DNA of 64,000 nucleotides from Hymenobacter wooponensis (GCF_004745865.1 NZ_SRKZ01000003.1:558001-622000); one strand, 5' to 3'; shown: positions 26,342-35,217, counted from the stretch's first letter. Translations and numbers: made by a program. The notes: generated by a model from the letters alone, not told the origin.

Positions 26342-26914
26342 CTATTCCGGGGAGCCGTGCTCAATTTCGTGCACTAGCTCACCGTACCACTCTTCGCCGT
26401 ACTTGCGTACCAGTGGCTCCTTGAGGAACTGATAGATCCGAACGCCTAAATTCGCACCAAATGAGCAAGCTGGATTACATATGTTCCAGCGGTCGTAATT
26501 CAGCGCGTCGAAGTCTTCGTACTTGGTGATGCGGATGGGGTATAAGTGGCAGCTGATGGGCTTCTTGAAGCTGGTAGCGCCTGCTAAATACGCCTGCTCA
26601 ATACCGCATTTCAGGATGCCCCGCTCATCATAAAGGGCATAAGCGCACTCCCGGTCATTAATGGTGGTAGTGCTGTAGTCGCCTTCCCAATCTTTTATGT
26701 AGAGCCCCTGTTGCTCAATAGCTTGCTGGCCTGCTTCGGTGAGAAAGGGTTTAATGGCCGCATATTCCTGTTCTAGAATCTGTAGCTCCTTTTCTTCCAA
26801 GGGGGCACCTAAATCTCCTTCAACACAACAGGCTCCCTTGCAGGCTTCTAGGTTGCAGACGAAGAAATTGTCCCGCACGTCATCCGAGATGACGGTATTT
26901 TGTATGATGATCAT
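26342..26914 (-). CDS. DUF3109 family cysteine-rich protein
   Basis: A 190-residue cytoplasmic protein with conserved cysteine clusters: [15 protein letters not shown] near the N-terminus, then [28 protein letters not shown] and ICNPACSFG. The pattern resembles the YkgJ/Fe-S or zinc-binding CxxxCxxxCC families, but function is unknown. It is common and conserved in Bacteroidetes. It stands alone, facing the amylase gene. Confidence 0.85.
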   Translation of the reverse strand: MIIIQNTVISDDVRDNFFVCNLEACKGACCVEGDLGAPLEEKELQILEQEYAAIKPFLTEAGQQAIEQQGLYIKDWEGDYSTTTINDRECAYALYDERGILKCGIEQAYLAGATSFKKPISCHLYPIRITKYEDFDALNYDRWNICNPACSFGANLGVRIYQFLKEPLVRKYGEEWYGELVHEIEHGSPE

Positions 26915-27034
26915 GTCGTGGTTTGCTCGCCGAAAGGTGCTTCCTGGTTCTCGTTAGGTAGCGAAATGACTAAGCCAACACGTGCGCTACCGGCCCGGTT
27001 CACTGTAGGAAACAAAGCGACAAAGATACCGGAA

Positions 27035-28240
27035 TTAGGCCAGCGCAAGTAGAATCTGCTCAGTCAGGTCGCATTGCCGCACGTGCGAGTACTCTGCCTG
27101 CGCTCGGCGGCTCGCCGACTGGCCTAGCTCCTGCCGGAAAGTGGGCTGCTGCAGGCATTTGAGAACTTGCTGCACGCAAGCTTCAACGTTGCGCAAGGGG
27201 TATAGTAGGCCAGTCTGCCCATCCTGCACAATCTCCAGGGTTCCGCCCGTGGCGCTAGCTACTACTGGCAAGCCCGCAGCCATAGCCTCAATGGTTACCA
27301 TGCCGTAGGTTTCGCTCACTGAAGCCAACACAAATACATCAATGGCGCGGTAGAATACCTCCGTTTGGGGGCTGAAGGGCCGGATGTGCACCTGTTGCTC
27401 CAGGCCTAGTTGTTGAATCTGGCTCTGGAGCTGCTGCCAGTAGGCGTCGCCTTCATTGCGCGTCAGCTCGCCCATAAGCACCAATTCCACTGGTTGTTGA
27501 TGCTCCGTACGCAGCGTATGCAGCACATCCAGTACAAAGTCTTGCCCCTTGCCGTCATCGAAGCGGCCTAACACGCCTAACAGCGCTGTTCCGGCGGGTA
27601 GCTGGAGCTGCTCTCGAGCCTGGGCTTGCGTAAGGCCTGGCTGTATAAAACGCTGCAAAACAATTCCTAATGGCACCACATGTACACGCGCAGGATTGTA
27701 GCGGGTCATTTCCGTTACCTGCCGGGCTAGGCCAGGGAGGGGCGAGAGCCACGCATCCAGCATAGCAAACCGCTGGGTATGAAACCAGTCACGCTTAGGA
27801 ATACCAATTTGCATGTGCTGCTGATACACGACGCGCAACTCTTTCCCCATTAGCAGCTTGAGCAGGGCCACGAATCCCAAATCTTTGTTCTGCGTGACCA
27901 GTAGTATCCGGATGCTATGCGCCCGCAGATACTGTGCAAGTCGCCAAGCAGTTACTACTGCTAGAGACTTACGGCGGGCAGCAACGGTTATGTAGGCCAG
28001 TTGCTCGCGCGAGGCCCACTCTGCCAAGGGAGAGTGTGGCGGCACCAGCAACGTAATTGGCCAGCCCCGCTCCCGCATCCAGCCAGAAAACTTAATAGTG
28101 TTAATCTCTAGGCCACCCAGACTGTCAGAGAGGCACAGGATAGCTAATGCTGGCCGCGGCGCCGCTCCAAGGTGAGTAGAGGGTACTACTTGGGCACGCG
28201 CCACTTCAGATTGCTTACCTCCTCCTGTTCCGGTGTTCAT
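27035..28240 (-). CDS. Glycosyltransferase family 4
   Basis: A retaining GT-B glycosyltransferase. The N-terminal domain has LAILCLSDSLGGLEINTIKF; the C-terminal donor-binding domain has GVLGRFDDGKGQDFVLDVL, VFVLASVSETYGMVTIEAMA and GLPVVASATGGTLEIV, typical of GT4 with the E-x7-E pair (ETYGMVTIE). I start at the ATG at 28240 (401 residues). The frame is open to 28351, but the extra 37 residues are not family-like and reach toward the divergent leader. Acceptor and donor are unknown; no other polysaccharide genes are adjacent. Confidence 0.85.
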   Translation of the reverse strand: MNTGTGGGKQSEVARAQVVPSTHLGAAPRPALAILCLSDSLGGLEINTIKFSGWMRERGWPITLLVPPHSPLAEWASREQLAYITVAARRKSLAVVTAWRLAQYLRAHSIRILLVTQNKDLGFVALLKLLMGKELRVVYQQHMQIGIPKRDWFHTQRFAMLDAWLSPLPGLARQVTEMTRYNPARVHVVPLGIVLQRFIQPGLTQAQAREQLQLPAGTALLGVLGRFDDGKGQDFVLDVLHTLRTEHQQPVELVLMGELTRNEGDAYWQQLQSQIQQLGLEQQVHIRPFSPQTEVFYRAIDVFVLASVSETYGMVTIEAMAAGLPVVASATGGTLEIVQDGQTGLLYPLRNVEACVQQVLKCLQQPTFRQELGQSASRRAQAEYSHVRQCDLTEQILLALA

Positions 28241-28381
28241 GGACGACAACTGCTTGCTAAAACTGAACGCGAAATAACGGAGTGACGAGGTATGACAAGC
28301 AAAAGATTTTGGGCTAGCCCCACTCCTGCCTTCCAATTGAGCCCATAACAACCGCAGGCTACTACGGCTGAAACCAAGAAT

Positions 28382-28413
28382 TTGGAAGTTTCAATTCTTG
28401 CACATTACCTTCG
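28382..28413 (+). promoter_or_regulatory. Candidate promoter of the SAM-riboswitch operon
   Basis: TTG at 28382-28384 and TACCTTCG at 28406-28413 (one mismatch to TAnnTTTG) are 21 bases apart. Transcription would begin about 20 bases before the riboswitch P1 stem. No gene lies between 28241 and 28440. Confidence 0.5.
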
Positions 28414-28440
28414 CCCTACCAATTCTTTTCGACCAAAGGA

Positions 28441-28536
28441 TTGTTTTTATACAGAGGCGTGGAGAGACAGGCTCTATGAAACGCCGGCAACCCCCAGATA
28501 CTGGAACGGTGCCAAGTCCTGACCATATAAAAACAA
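28441..28536 (+). ncRNA. SAM-I (S-box) type riboswitch
   Basis: Core sequence elements in order: AGAGGCGTGGAGAGAC, GGCTCTATGAAACGCC, GGCAACC (28486-28492), the P3 hairpin CCAG-ATA-CTGG, then GGTGCCAAGTCC (28508-28519). P1 is a perfect 11-bp stem, TTGTTTTTATA (28441-28451) with TATAAAAACAA (28526-28536); P2 closes through GGCGT/ACGCC. No P4 hairpin is visible between the core and P1, so this is a compact member. No terminator follows directly. Instead a GTG-initiated reading frame starts 6 bases after P1, so SAM binding may control access to that start. It points toward the ATP-grasp/monooxygenase genes. Confidence 0.88.
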
Positions 28537-28542
28537 GTTGCC

Positions 28543-28665
28543 GTGGCTACTACCAACAACTTTCTCGCTTTCTCTGCTGCTCACGTTGCTCCGCAATCGG
28601 CTTTCCGCGCACTGCGCGCATTGTCCGTACATGCGACTATGGCGGGCCCTTGTTGTTGTTGGTAA
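28543..28665 (+). CDS. Putative 40-residue leader peptide ending CCCW
   Basis: Reading frame GTG (28543) to TAA (28663-28665), preceded by an in-frame TAA at 28528. It encodes MATTNNFLAFSAAHVA... and ends ...MAGPCCCW; the last four codons are TGT TGT TGT TGG. The bases over the Cys/Trp codons pair perfectly for 10 bp with TACCAACAAC near the frame's own start, so ribosome position could change folding. Poly-Cys leader frames act as cysteine-responsive attenuators upstream of sulfur genes in mycobacteria; that it does so here is inference. A shorter version from the ATG at 28639 (8 residues) is possible. Nothing shows translation directly. Confidence 0.6.
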   Translation: MATTNNFLAFSAAHVAPQSAFRALRALSVHATMAGPCCCW

Positions 28666-28986
28666 GCGCTACTCTTCCCTAGGCCACCTCAGGCCAAATT
28701 CGCGGCTACCTGTCGTTCCTTCTTCTTGCCATTCAAGGGCCGCAAGCTTCAACGCGTAGCCGCTCCTGTTGTTGCGCTAAGCACGTCTAGTACCGCCGGC
28801 TTATGCCTGAGCTTGAGGATTTTCCAGCGTTCGGCAGGACACGAATTTGGCTAACCCATTGTTCGGGAAATCATCGCATTCTAGCAATAACCTTTTGGCT
28901 TTAAGAATTGCGCCGCATCTACCCCTCCGGTAGCAGCGGTGCTATTCTGCTCACTCCTCTCATTTTTCCATTACTTTCTTCTTCTC
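28666..28986 (+). promoter_or_regulatory. Remaining untranslated leader of the operon
   Basis: About 320 bases with no credible gene. It holds CTAGGCCA near 28680 and an 8-bp inverted repeat, GCGGCTAC (28702-28709) with GTAGCCGC (28756-28763), followed by CTCCTGTTGTTGCGC. The last 40 bases are pyrimidine-rich. Its length is unusual and leaves room for an attenuator or a second start site. Confidence 0.5.
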
Positions 28987-29991
28987 ATGGCTCACGCTGC
29001 AAAGCCAATTGGCATTTATTTCGAACATCCCGAGTGGTTTAAGCCGCTCTTCGCCGAGCTAGACCGCCGCGGACTGGCCTACGAGAAAATTGACGCCGCT
29101 CATCACCTCTTCGATCCTTCTGAAAAAGAGAGCCGCTATTCACTGGTAGTAAACCGCATGAGCTCCTCGGCCTACCTGCGTGGCCATGGCCAGGGCATTT
29201 TCCACACAGCTGGTTACGCTACTCACCTAGAGCGCATTGGCACCCGCATTATCAACGGCTCGGTAGCTACCAGCATCGAAACAAACAAGGCCCGTCAGCT
29301 CTCCCTGTTCGCTTCATTAGGCCTGAAATTCCCGAAGTCGTTCGTGATAAACCACGCTTCGCGCGTACCAGATGCGGCTCGGCAGCTACAGTTCCCCATT
29401 GTGGTGAAGGTGAACATTGGTGGTAGTGGTGCGGGCATCATTCGCTTTGATACCATTGAGGGGGTAGAGGCCGCCGTAGCTGCTGGCCAGATTGATCTTG
29501 GCATCGACCAAACGGCTCTGGTGCAAGAGTACGTAACGCCTCGTGGTGGCAACATTCACCGTGTGGAGACGCTAAACGGCAAGTTTCTGTACGCTATGAA
29601 GGTGTACACGACTGGCGAAAGCTTCAACCTCTGCCCCGCCGAAATCTGCCAGATTCCGGAGGAGCAGTCGGCGGAGTTCTGCCTCACTGAAGCCCCTAAG
29701 AAAGGTATTCAGGTAGAAGCCTTTACGCCTCCGGCAGAAGTAATTGAAGCCGTGGAGCGCATTGTGGCCGCGGCCAAGATTGACGTAGGCGGCATTGAGT
29801 ACCTCATTGACGACCGCACCGGCGACGTGCTGTTCTATGACATCAACGCCCTCTCCAACTTCGTGGCCGATGCCGTGAACGTAGTCGGCTTCGACCCCTA
29901 TGCCCGCTTCGTGGACTACCTGCAAACCCAACTTCCCGTTGCTGCTCCCCAGGCTGCAACTACCTCTAAAATTGAAACGGCTGTAGTGTAA
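28987..29991 (+). CDS. ATP-grasp (RimK-like) ligase
   Basis: A 334-residue ATP-grasp protein. An N-terminal pre-ATP-grasp domain (PIGIYFEHPEWFKPLFAELD) is followed by the grasp domain with FPIVVKVNIGGSGAGIIRF (phosphate-binding lysine and Gly loop), ALVQEYVTPRGG, and the metal-binding end FYDINALSNF. Such enzymes join a carboxylate to an amine or thiol through an acyl phosphate. The substrate is unknown. I start at the ATG at 28987; an in-frame ATG at 28939 would add 16 hydrophobic residues. The stop overlaps the ATG of the monooxygenase by one base (TAATG). The SAM riboswitch upstream points to sulfur metabolism. Confidence 0.82.
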   Translation: MAHAAKPIGIYFEHPEWFKPLFAELDRRGLAYEKIDAAHHLFDPSEKESRYSLVVNRMSSSAYLRGHGQGIFHTAGYATHLERIGTRIINGSVATSIETNKARQLSLFASLGLKFPKSFVINHASRVPDAARQLQFPIVVKVNIGGSGAGIIRFDTIEGVEAAVAAGQIDLGIDQTALVQEYVTPRGGNIHRVETLNGKFLYAMKVYTTGESFNLCPAEICQIPEEQSAEFCLTEAPKKGIQVEAFTPPAEVIEAVERIVAAAKIDVGGIEYLIDDRTGDVLFYDINALSNFVADAVNVVGFDPYARFVDYLQTQLPVAAPQAATTSKIETAVV

Positions 29992-31016
29992 TGAGATACG
30001 GATATTGGATGCCCGTATTTGGCGGGTGGCTGCGCAACGTGGAGGACGAAAACATGCGCGCCGACTGGGACTACGTTAAGAACCTGGCCCAGCGTAGCGA
30101 AGACCTCGGCTATGACCTCTCCCTTATTGCCGAGCTAAACCTCAACGACATTAAAGGGGAAGAAGCGCCCTCCCTGGATGCGTGGAGCACGGCGGCGGCC
30201 CTGGCGGCCGTCACCAAAAAGATAGAGCTGATGGTGGCCGTGCGGCCGACCTTCCACTCCCCGGCTTTGCTGGCCAAACAGGCCGCCAACATCGACCACA
30301 TCAGCGGCGGCCGTCTGTCCCTGAATGTAGTATCGTCGTGGTGGCAGGATGAGGCGAAGAAGTACGGGGTGCACTTTGAGCAGCATGATGACCGCTACGC
30401 CCGCACTGCTGAGTGGCTGCACGTGGTAGACAACCTCTGGAAGCAGGACCACTTCTCCTTTGAAGGCAAGTTCTATAAGGTAACTGACTCCATTCTGCAG
30501 CCCAAGCCCGTATCGCGCCCGCGGCCGTTTATTTACGCTGGCGGCGAGTCGGAAGCGGCCAAGAACATGATTGCTGCTCAGTGCGATGGCTACGTGATGC
30601 ACGGCGACGAGCCCGAGGCTATCGGCCGCCGCATTCAGGATTTGAGCCAGCGCCGCGAGAAGCTAGGCCTGCCCCCCATGAAGTTTGGGGTGGCGGCGTA
30701 CTCCATCGTGCGCAACACCGATGCGGAGGTGAAAAAAGAGCTGGAGCGCATCACAAACGTGCAGGGCTCGGCGGCTGGTTACAAAAATTACCAGCAGTGG
30801 CTGGCCGGCACCCAGCTGGAAAACCAAGTATCGCTGCAGGACTACTCCGTTTCGAATCGGGGCCTCCGTTCTGGCCTAACCGGCACCCCGGACCAAGTGG
30901 CCGAGCGCATTGCCGCCTTTGAAGCGGTAGGCGTAGACCTGTTCCTGCTCCAGTGCAGTCCGCAACTGGAGGAAATGGAGCGCTTCTCCGAAGCCGTTAT
31001 TCAAGTACTGGCCTAG
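29991..31016 (+). CDS. LLM-class flavin monooxygenase (SsuD/SfnG-like)
   Basis: A 341-residue luciferase-like, FMNH2-dependent monooxygenase. It starts MRYGYWMPVFGGWLRN, and has IELMVAVRPTFHSPALLAKQ, GGRLSLNVVSSWW and PFIYAGGESEAAKNM, as in alkanesulfonate (SsuD) and dimethylsulfone (SfnG) monooxygenases. These release sulfite or sulfinate from organosulfur compounds. The one-base overlap with the ATP-grasp gene means the two are translationally coupled. No flavin reductase or sulfonate ABC transporter is in the window. An organosulfur substrate is inferred from family and riboswitch. Confidence 0.82.
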   Translation: MRYGYWMPVFGGWLRNVEDENMRADWDYVKNLAQRSEDLGYDLSLIAELNLNDIKGEEAPSLDAWSTAAALAAVTKKIELMVAVRPTFHSPALLAKQAANIDHISGGRLSLNVVSSWWQDEAKKYGVHFEQHDDRYARTAEWLHVVDNLWKQDHFSFEGKFYKVTDSILQPKPVSRPRPFIYAGGESEAAKNMIAAQCDGYVMHGDEPEAIGRRIQDLSQRREKLGLPPMKFGVAAYSIVRNTDAEVKKELERITNVQGSAAGYKNYQQWLAGTQLENQVSLQDYSVSNRGLRSGLTGTPDQVAERIAAFEAVGVDLFLLQCSPQLEEMERFSEAVIQVLA

Positions 31017-31044
31017 GTCAGTCTAGAGAAAACTAGGCCACCAA

Positions 31045-31126
31045 AACTATCATTCCGAGCCAAGCGAGGAACCTGGGTTAGCTTCTTATGAGTGCCAGGT
31101 TCCTCGCTTGACTCGGAATGATTGTT
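31045..31126. repeat. BIME-like paired palindrome, TTCC family
   Basis: Arms 31045-31076 and 31095-31126 are complementary over 32 bases with two mismatches (CATTCCGAGC...AGCGAGGAACCTGG). This copy has octamers on both flanks (about 31032 and 31127) rather than in the spacer. It separates the monooxygenase from the chromate transporter gene. Confidence 0.85.
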
Positions 31127-31175
31127 CTAGGCCACCTGTAGCAGGTGCCTAGCACCTTCACTCCTCTCATACCCT

Positions 31176-32495
31176 ATGGAATCAGCTTTACCTGTTGCTT
31201 CAGCCGATGCTCCTGCGGCGGCGCCTGTTTCCTTCCGTGAGGCGTTTCGCTTCTGGCTCAAGCTCGGTTTCATCAGCTTCGGCGGTCCGGCCGGCCAAAT
31301 AGCCATCATGCACGAGTACGTGGTGGAGCGGCGGCGCTGGCTGGAGGAAGATCGGTTTCTGCACGCCCTAAACTATTGCATGTTGCTACCCGGGCCCGAG
31401 GCCCAACAGTTGGCCACGTACATTGGTTGGCTGCTGCACGGGGTGCGGGGTGGCCTAGTGGCAGGCAGCTTGTTTGTGCTGCCCTCAGTATGCATGCTGC
31501 TGGGGCTGAGCTGGGCTTATGTAGCGTACGGCACCGTTCCGGCAATAGCCGGACTGCTCTACGGCCTGAAGCCAGCCGTAGTAGCCATCGTGCTCGGGGC
31601 CTTGCTAAAGATTGGGGAAAAAGCACTCAAGACGCCCTTGCACGTTGCAGTAGCGGGCCTGAGCTTTCTGGCATTATTTCTAGGCCACCTACCTTTTCCG
31701 GTGGTGGTATTTGGAGCACTGCTGCTGGGATTGGTAGTGCAGCGCTGGCGCCCTATTGGGTTGGGCCTGCCGACGTCTGATTCACCTGGTGTCACTCCTG
31801 CGAAGGCTTCAGCTGGTGGCCGCCACTGGCCTATGTATATCGGCAAGGCCTTGATAGTGGCGCTAGGCCTGTGGGTGATTCCCGTGGTAGCGGCAGGGCT
31901 TTTTACGGGCGACTGGGCCTTCTGGTGGCAGCTGACGCGCTTTTTCAGCACGGCCGCCTTGGTCACGTTTGGTGGGGCCTACGCCGTGCTGCCCTACGTG
32001 GCGCAGGTTGCTGTAGAGCAATTCCACTGGCTAACTCGCCTGCAAATGGTGGATGGGCTGGCCTTGGGAGAAACGACTCCTGGCCCGCTAATTATGGTGC
32101 TTACGTTTGTAGGGTTTATGGGTGCCTGGCAGCACGGCGGCCACTCTGTGGGCTGGGGTGCGGCGGGGCTGCTGCTCACCACGTTCTACACTTTTTTGCC
32201 CAGCTTCTTCTTCATCTTTGTGGGCGCTCCGCTGGTAGAACGTACCCGCCAGGACGCTCGTGTAAAAGCGGCACTGAGCGTGGTAACGGGTGCAGTGGTG
32301 GGCGTCATCCTTAACTTGGGCATCTACCTGGGTCAAGCCGTAGTATGGCCTCAGGGAATACGCACTGCGCCCGATTGGTTTTGTTTAGTATGGGTAACCC
32401 TTTCGATTCTGGCACTGCGTTGGGGCAAGGTCAACCTGATTCTCTGGATTGGCGTGAGCGCGCTGGCGGGGTTAGCGTATTCTTGGTTACTCTAG
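31176..32495 (+). CDS. chrA: Chromate transporter (ChrA, CHR family)
   Basis: Two-domain CHR-family membrane protein, 439 residues, with about ten to twelve hydrophobic segments. The N half has FRFWLKLGFISFGGPAGQIA and LLPGPEAQQLATYIGW; the C half has the repeated counterpart LVTFGGAYAVLPYV and ALGETTPGPLIMVLTFVGF. The family exports chromate, and sulfate is a competing substrate. Placement 159 bases after the sulfur-linked operon is suggestive but separated by a palindromic element. Its TAG stop is part of CTAGGCCA. Confidence 0.92.
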   Translation: MESALPVASADAPAAAPVSFREAFRFWLKLGFISFGGPAGQIAIMHEYVVERRRWLEEDRFLHALNYCMLLPGPEAQQLATYIGWLLHGVRGGLVAGSLFVLPSVCMLLGLSWAYVAYGTVPAIAGLLYGLKPAVVAIVLGALLKIGEKALKTPLHVAVAGLSFLALFLGHLPFPVVVFGALLLGLVVQRWRPIGLGLPTSDSPGVTPAKASAGGRHWPMYIGKALIVALGLWVIPVVAAGLFTGDWAFWWQLTRFFSTAALVTFGGAYAVLPYVAQVAVEQFHWLTRLQMVDGLALGETTPGPLIMVLTFVGFMGAWQHGGHSVGWGAAGLLLTTFYTFLPSFFFIFVGAPLVERTRQDARVKAALSVVTGAVVGVILNLGIYLGQAVVWPQGIRTAPDWFCLVWVTLSILALRWGKVNLILWIGVSALAGLAYSWLL

Positions 32496-32520
32496 GCCAC
32501 TCAACCGAATAAACCTAGGC

Positions 32521-32820
32521 TTATAGAGTAATAAGCACTCCTACTGTGCCAAGTAGCAGCAGGTGAGCAAGGCAGTTCCCCAAAAGAAATGGACTCCGCT
32601 CACTCGTAAGCAGAGCAAGGCACCCAAATATTCCCCATCCCATACCTAGTGCTGTTACCAACTCCGCTACCACTAAAGGCACCCCTATGTTGCACGCGTC
32701 GCCAACAGGCATGAAGTGTGCCAAGCCTACGGCTACTCCAAAACCTATTATGTAATAGGCTAGCACGGCAACGAATCCGCGCAGAATGGGGTTATTTCTA
32801 GGGAGCCACTGGTAAGTCAT
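32521..32820 (-). CDS. Small membrane protein, unknown
   Basis: About 99 residues from the ATG at 32820 (MTYQWLPRNNPILRGF); an upstream in-frame ATG at 32877 would give 118. Three to four hydrophobic segments are visible (VAVLAYYIIGFGVAVGLAHF; VPLVVAELVTALGMGWGIFG; LAHLLLLGTVGVLITL). I recognise no family. It faces chrA and diverges from the helicase gene. It could be a real lineage-specific membrane protein; its codon use is slightly less GC-rich than its neighbours. Confidence 0.55.
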   Translation of the reverse strand: MTYQWLPRNNPILRGFVAVLAYYIIGFGVAVGLAHFMPVGDACNIGVPLVVAELVTALGMGWGIFGCLALLTSERSPFLLGNCLAHLLLLGTVGVLITL

Positions 32821-32917
32821 GCTGATAAAGCGCCAGCCTGTTGGTTTTCCTAAAGTTAGTAAGTGGCTGGAGTTCACTTCTACCTGGTAGAGCTTCGGCT
32901 TTCCCCTCCCAAAGCCC

Positions 32918-32925
32918 TACCTTTG
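32918..32925 (+). promoter_or_regulatory. -7 element of the helicase promoter
   Basis: TACCTTTG matches TAnnTTTG exactly and lies 39 bases upstream of the helicase ATG. A weak TTCGG around 32894 may be the -33 element. Confidence 0.6.
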
Positions 32926-32964
32926 CTAACAAGCCAAAAAGCTTAGTTTCCGATTAACTGACGA

Positions 32965-35217
32965 ATGGGACTGGATTATCTTTCTCTACTGAACCCCTCG
33001 CAGGCCGCCGCCGTGATGCAAATTGACGGCCCCTGCATGATTATAGCCGGTGCCGGCTCCGGCAAAACGCGGGTACTCACCTACCGAATTGCCAACCTGC
33101 TCGAAAAAGGGGTAGATCCGTATAATATCCTGGCTCTCACCTTTACCAATAAGGCGGCCAAGGAAATGCGTGCCCGTATTGAGAAGGTAGTAGGCCCGAA
33201 CGCCAAGAATCTGTGGATGGGTACCTTCCACAGCATCTTTGCCCGCATTCTACGCTCCGAAGCCGATAAAATAGGCTTCCCCCGCTCATTTACTATTTAT
33301 GATACCCAGGACTCCAAAACGCTTATCACGCAGATCGTGAAGGAGCTGGAGTTGGATGATAAGCTCTACAAGCCCGGCTTAGTGCTAGGCCGGATTTCGG
33401 CGGCCAAAAACAAGCTCATCTCGGTGCAGCAGTACCTCAACGACCCTGTAATTAAGCAGGACGATGAGGCCGCACTTCGCCCTAAGATTGGCGTGCTCTA
33501 CCAACAGTATCAGCAGCGCTGCTTCAAGGCCGGCGCCATGGACTTCGACGACCTGCTCTACCAGACCAACGTCTTATTCAAAGACCACCCCGATGTACTG
33601 AACAAGTACCAGAACATCTTTAAGTATGTAATGGTCGACGAGTATCAGGATACCAACTACTCGCAATACCTGATTGCGCGGAAGCTGGCGGCCAAGGAGC
33701 GGAACATTTGCGTGGTAGGCGACGATGCGCAGAGCATTTACGCCTTCCGGGGCGCTGATATTCAGAATATCCTGAACTTCGAGAAGGACTATCCTGAGCT
33801 GCAGGTATTTAAGTTGGAGCAAAATTACCGCTCCACCAAGAACATCGTGTGGGCGGCCAACTCGGTTATCAAGAACAACCAGGCCCAGCTGCGCAAAGAC
33901 GTTTTCTCGGATAACGAAGACGGCCCGCTGATTGAAGTACTAAAGGCTGCTTCCGATAACGAGGAGGGTAAGCTAGTGGCCCAGAGCATCTACGAGGACA
34001 AGATGAACCATCATCTCTCCTACGATGACTTTGCCATTCTGTACCGCACCAATGCCCAGAGCCGGGCCATGGAAGAATCTCTCCGCAAGCTCAATATCAA
34101 GTATAAGATTGTGGGCGGCCTGAGCTTTTACCAGCGTAAGGAAATCAAGGACCTAGTGGCCTACCTGCGGCTTACCGTGAACCCCAACGATGAGCAGGCT
34201 CTGCGCCGCGTGATTAACTACCCCAAGCGCGGCATCGGCGATACTACGCTGGCCAAACTTATCAGCGCCGCCGAGGAGTCGAACCACACGATTTGGGAGG
34301 TTGTTAGCAACGCCGACAAGTTTTTGCCAGCTCGCACAGCCAACCCCATTGTTGACTTCGCGGAGAAGATCAAGGCCTATACCGCCGTGGCCGCCAAGGA
34401 AGACGCATTTGAGGCAGCCAAATTCATTGCCAAAAACTCGGGCATGATTGAGGAGCTTTATGCCGACAAGAGCATTGAGGGCCTCTCGCGCTACGAGAAC
34501 ATTCAGGAACTTCTGAACGGGGTGAAAGCCTACACCGAAGATCCTGAGCGCGAAGACAAATCCTTGAGCGCCTTTCTGCAGGACATTGCCCTTGTAACTG
34601 ATGCGGACACCAAAGACGCGCAGAGCGAAGGCGAGCAGGTAACGCTGATGACGATACACTCGGCCAAAGGCCTGGAGTTTCGCAATGTCTACATCGTGGG
34701 AATGGAAGAAAACCTCTTCCCCTCGCAGATGATGATTACCTCGCGCGCCGACCTGGAAGAAGAGCGCCGCCTGTTTTACGTGGCTATCACGCGGGCCGAG
34801 AAGAAGCTGACACTCAGCTATGCTACTTCACGCTACCAGTGGGGCAACCTCCGCAGCTGCGAGAAGAGCCGCTTCCTGGACGAGATTGACCCGCAATACG
34901 TCGATTTCAAGTTTTCTGCCAGCCCCGCCGGCGGAGCCATGGATTCGCCTTTCGGCCACGTGCTAGAGCGCCGCAGCAACCTCGTGCCGCCTGCGCCGCG
35001 CAAAACGGTTGCCACTAGATACGTAGCTCCCTCCGACTTTCAGCCGTCCGATACCTCTAACCTGCAGCATGGGCAGCGCGTGGAGCATCCAAAGTTTGGG
35101 TTCGGTCAAGTGACCAAGCTAGAAAACCAGAATGGCTCCGTTAAGGCCATCATTCAGTTTGAGGAAGTGGGTGAGAAAACCTTGCTCTTGAGCTTCGCTA
35201 AGCTGCGAATTGTATAA
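32965..35217 (+). CDS. UvrD/PcrA-type DNA helicase
   Basis: Superfamily 1A 3'-5' helicase of 750 residues for repair and replication-conflict resolution. The helicase motifs are in order: LNPSQAAAV (Q-like), AGAGSGKTRVLTYR (Walker A), VDEYQDTNYSQ (Walker B), VVGDDAQSIYAFRGAD, LEQNYRSTKNIV, VTLMTIHSAKGLEF and FYVAITRAEKKLTLSYA. The C-terminus carries the Tudor-like module of PcrA that binds RNA polymerase (HPKFGFGQVTKLENQNG). PcrA is the closer fit; I leave the symbol blank because UvrD and PcrA names are used interchangeably. Confidence 0.94.
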   Translation: MGLDYLSLLNPSQAAAVMQIDGPCMIIAGAGSGKTRVLTYRIANLLEKGVDPYNILALTFTNKAAKEMRARIEKVVGPNAKNLWMGTFHSIFARILRSEADKIGFPRSFTIYDTQDSKTLITQIVKELELDDKLYKPGLVLGRISAAKNKLISVQQYLNDPVIKQDDEAALRPKIGVLYQQYQQRCFKAGAMDFDDLLYQTNVLFKDHPDVLNKYQNIFKYVMVDEYQDTNYSQYLIARKLAAKERNICVVGDDAQSIYAFRGADIQNILNFEKDYPELQVFKLEQNYRSTKNIVWAANSVIKNNQAQLRKDVFSDNEDGPLIEVLKAASDNEEGKLVAQSIYEDKMNHHLSYDDFAILYRTNAQSRAMEESLRKLNIKYKIVGGLSFYQRKEIKDLVAYLRLTVNPNDEQALRRVINYPKRGIGDTTLAKLISAAEESNHTIWEVVSNADKFLPARTANPIVDFAEKIKAYTAVAAKEDAFEAAKFIAKNSGMIEELYADKSIEGLSRYENIQELLNGVKAYTEDPEREDKSLSAFLQDIALVTDADTKDAQSEGEQVTLMTIHSAKGLEFRNVYIVGMEENLFPSQMMITSRADLEEERRLFYVAITRAEKKLTLSYATSRYQWGNLRSCEKSRFLDEIDPQYVDFKFSASPAGGAMDSPFGHVLERRSNLVPPAPRKTVATRYVAPSDFQPSDTSNLQHGQRVEHPKFGFGQVTKLENQNGSVKAIIQFEEVGEKTLLLSFAKLRIV

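Noticed and set aside
28240..28536. SAM riboswitch controlling the glycosyltransferase gene
   Set aside because: The aptamer lies on the plus strand; the glycosyltransferase is on the minus strand and transcribed away from it.
28631..28759. A second reading frame over the leader (begins ATG CGA CTA, reads Val-Val-Val where the Cys triplet is)
   Set aside because: It has no protein-like composition or promoter of its own and runs across CTAGGCCA and the stem region; the CCCW frame has the better-placed start and stop.
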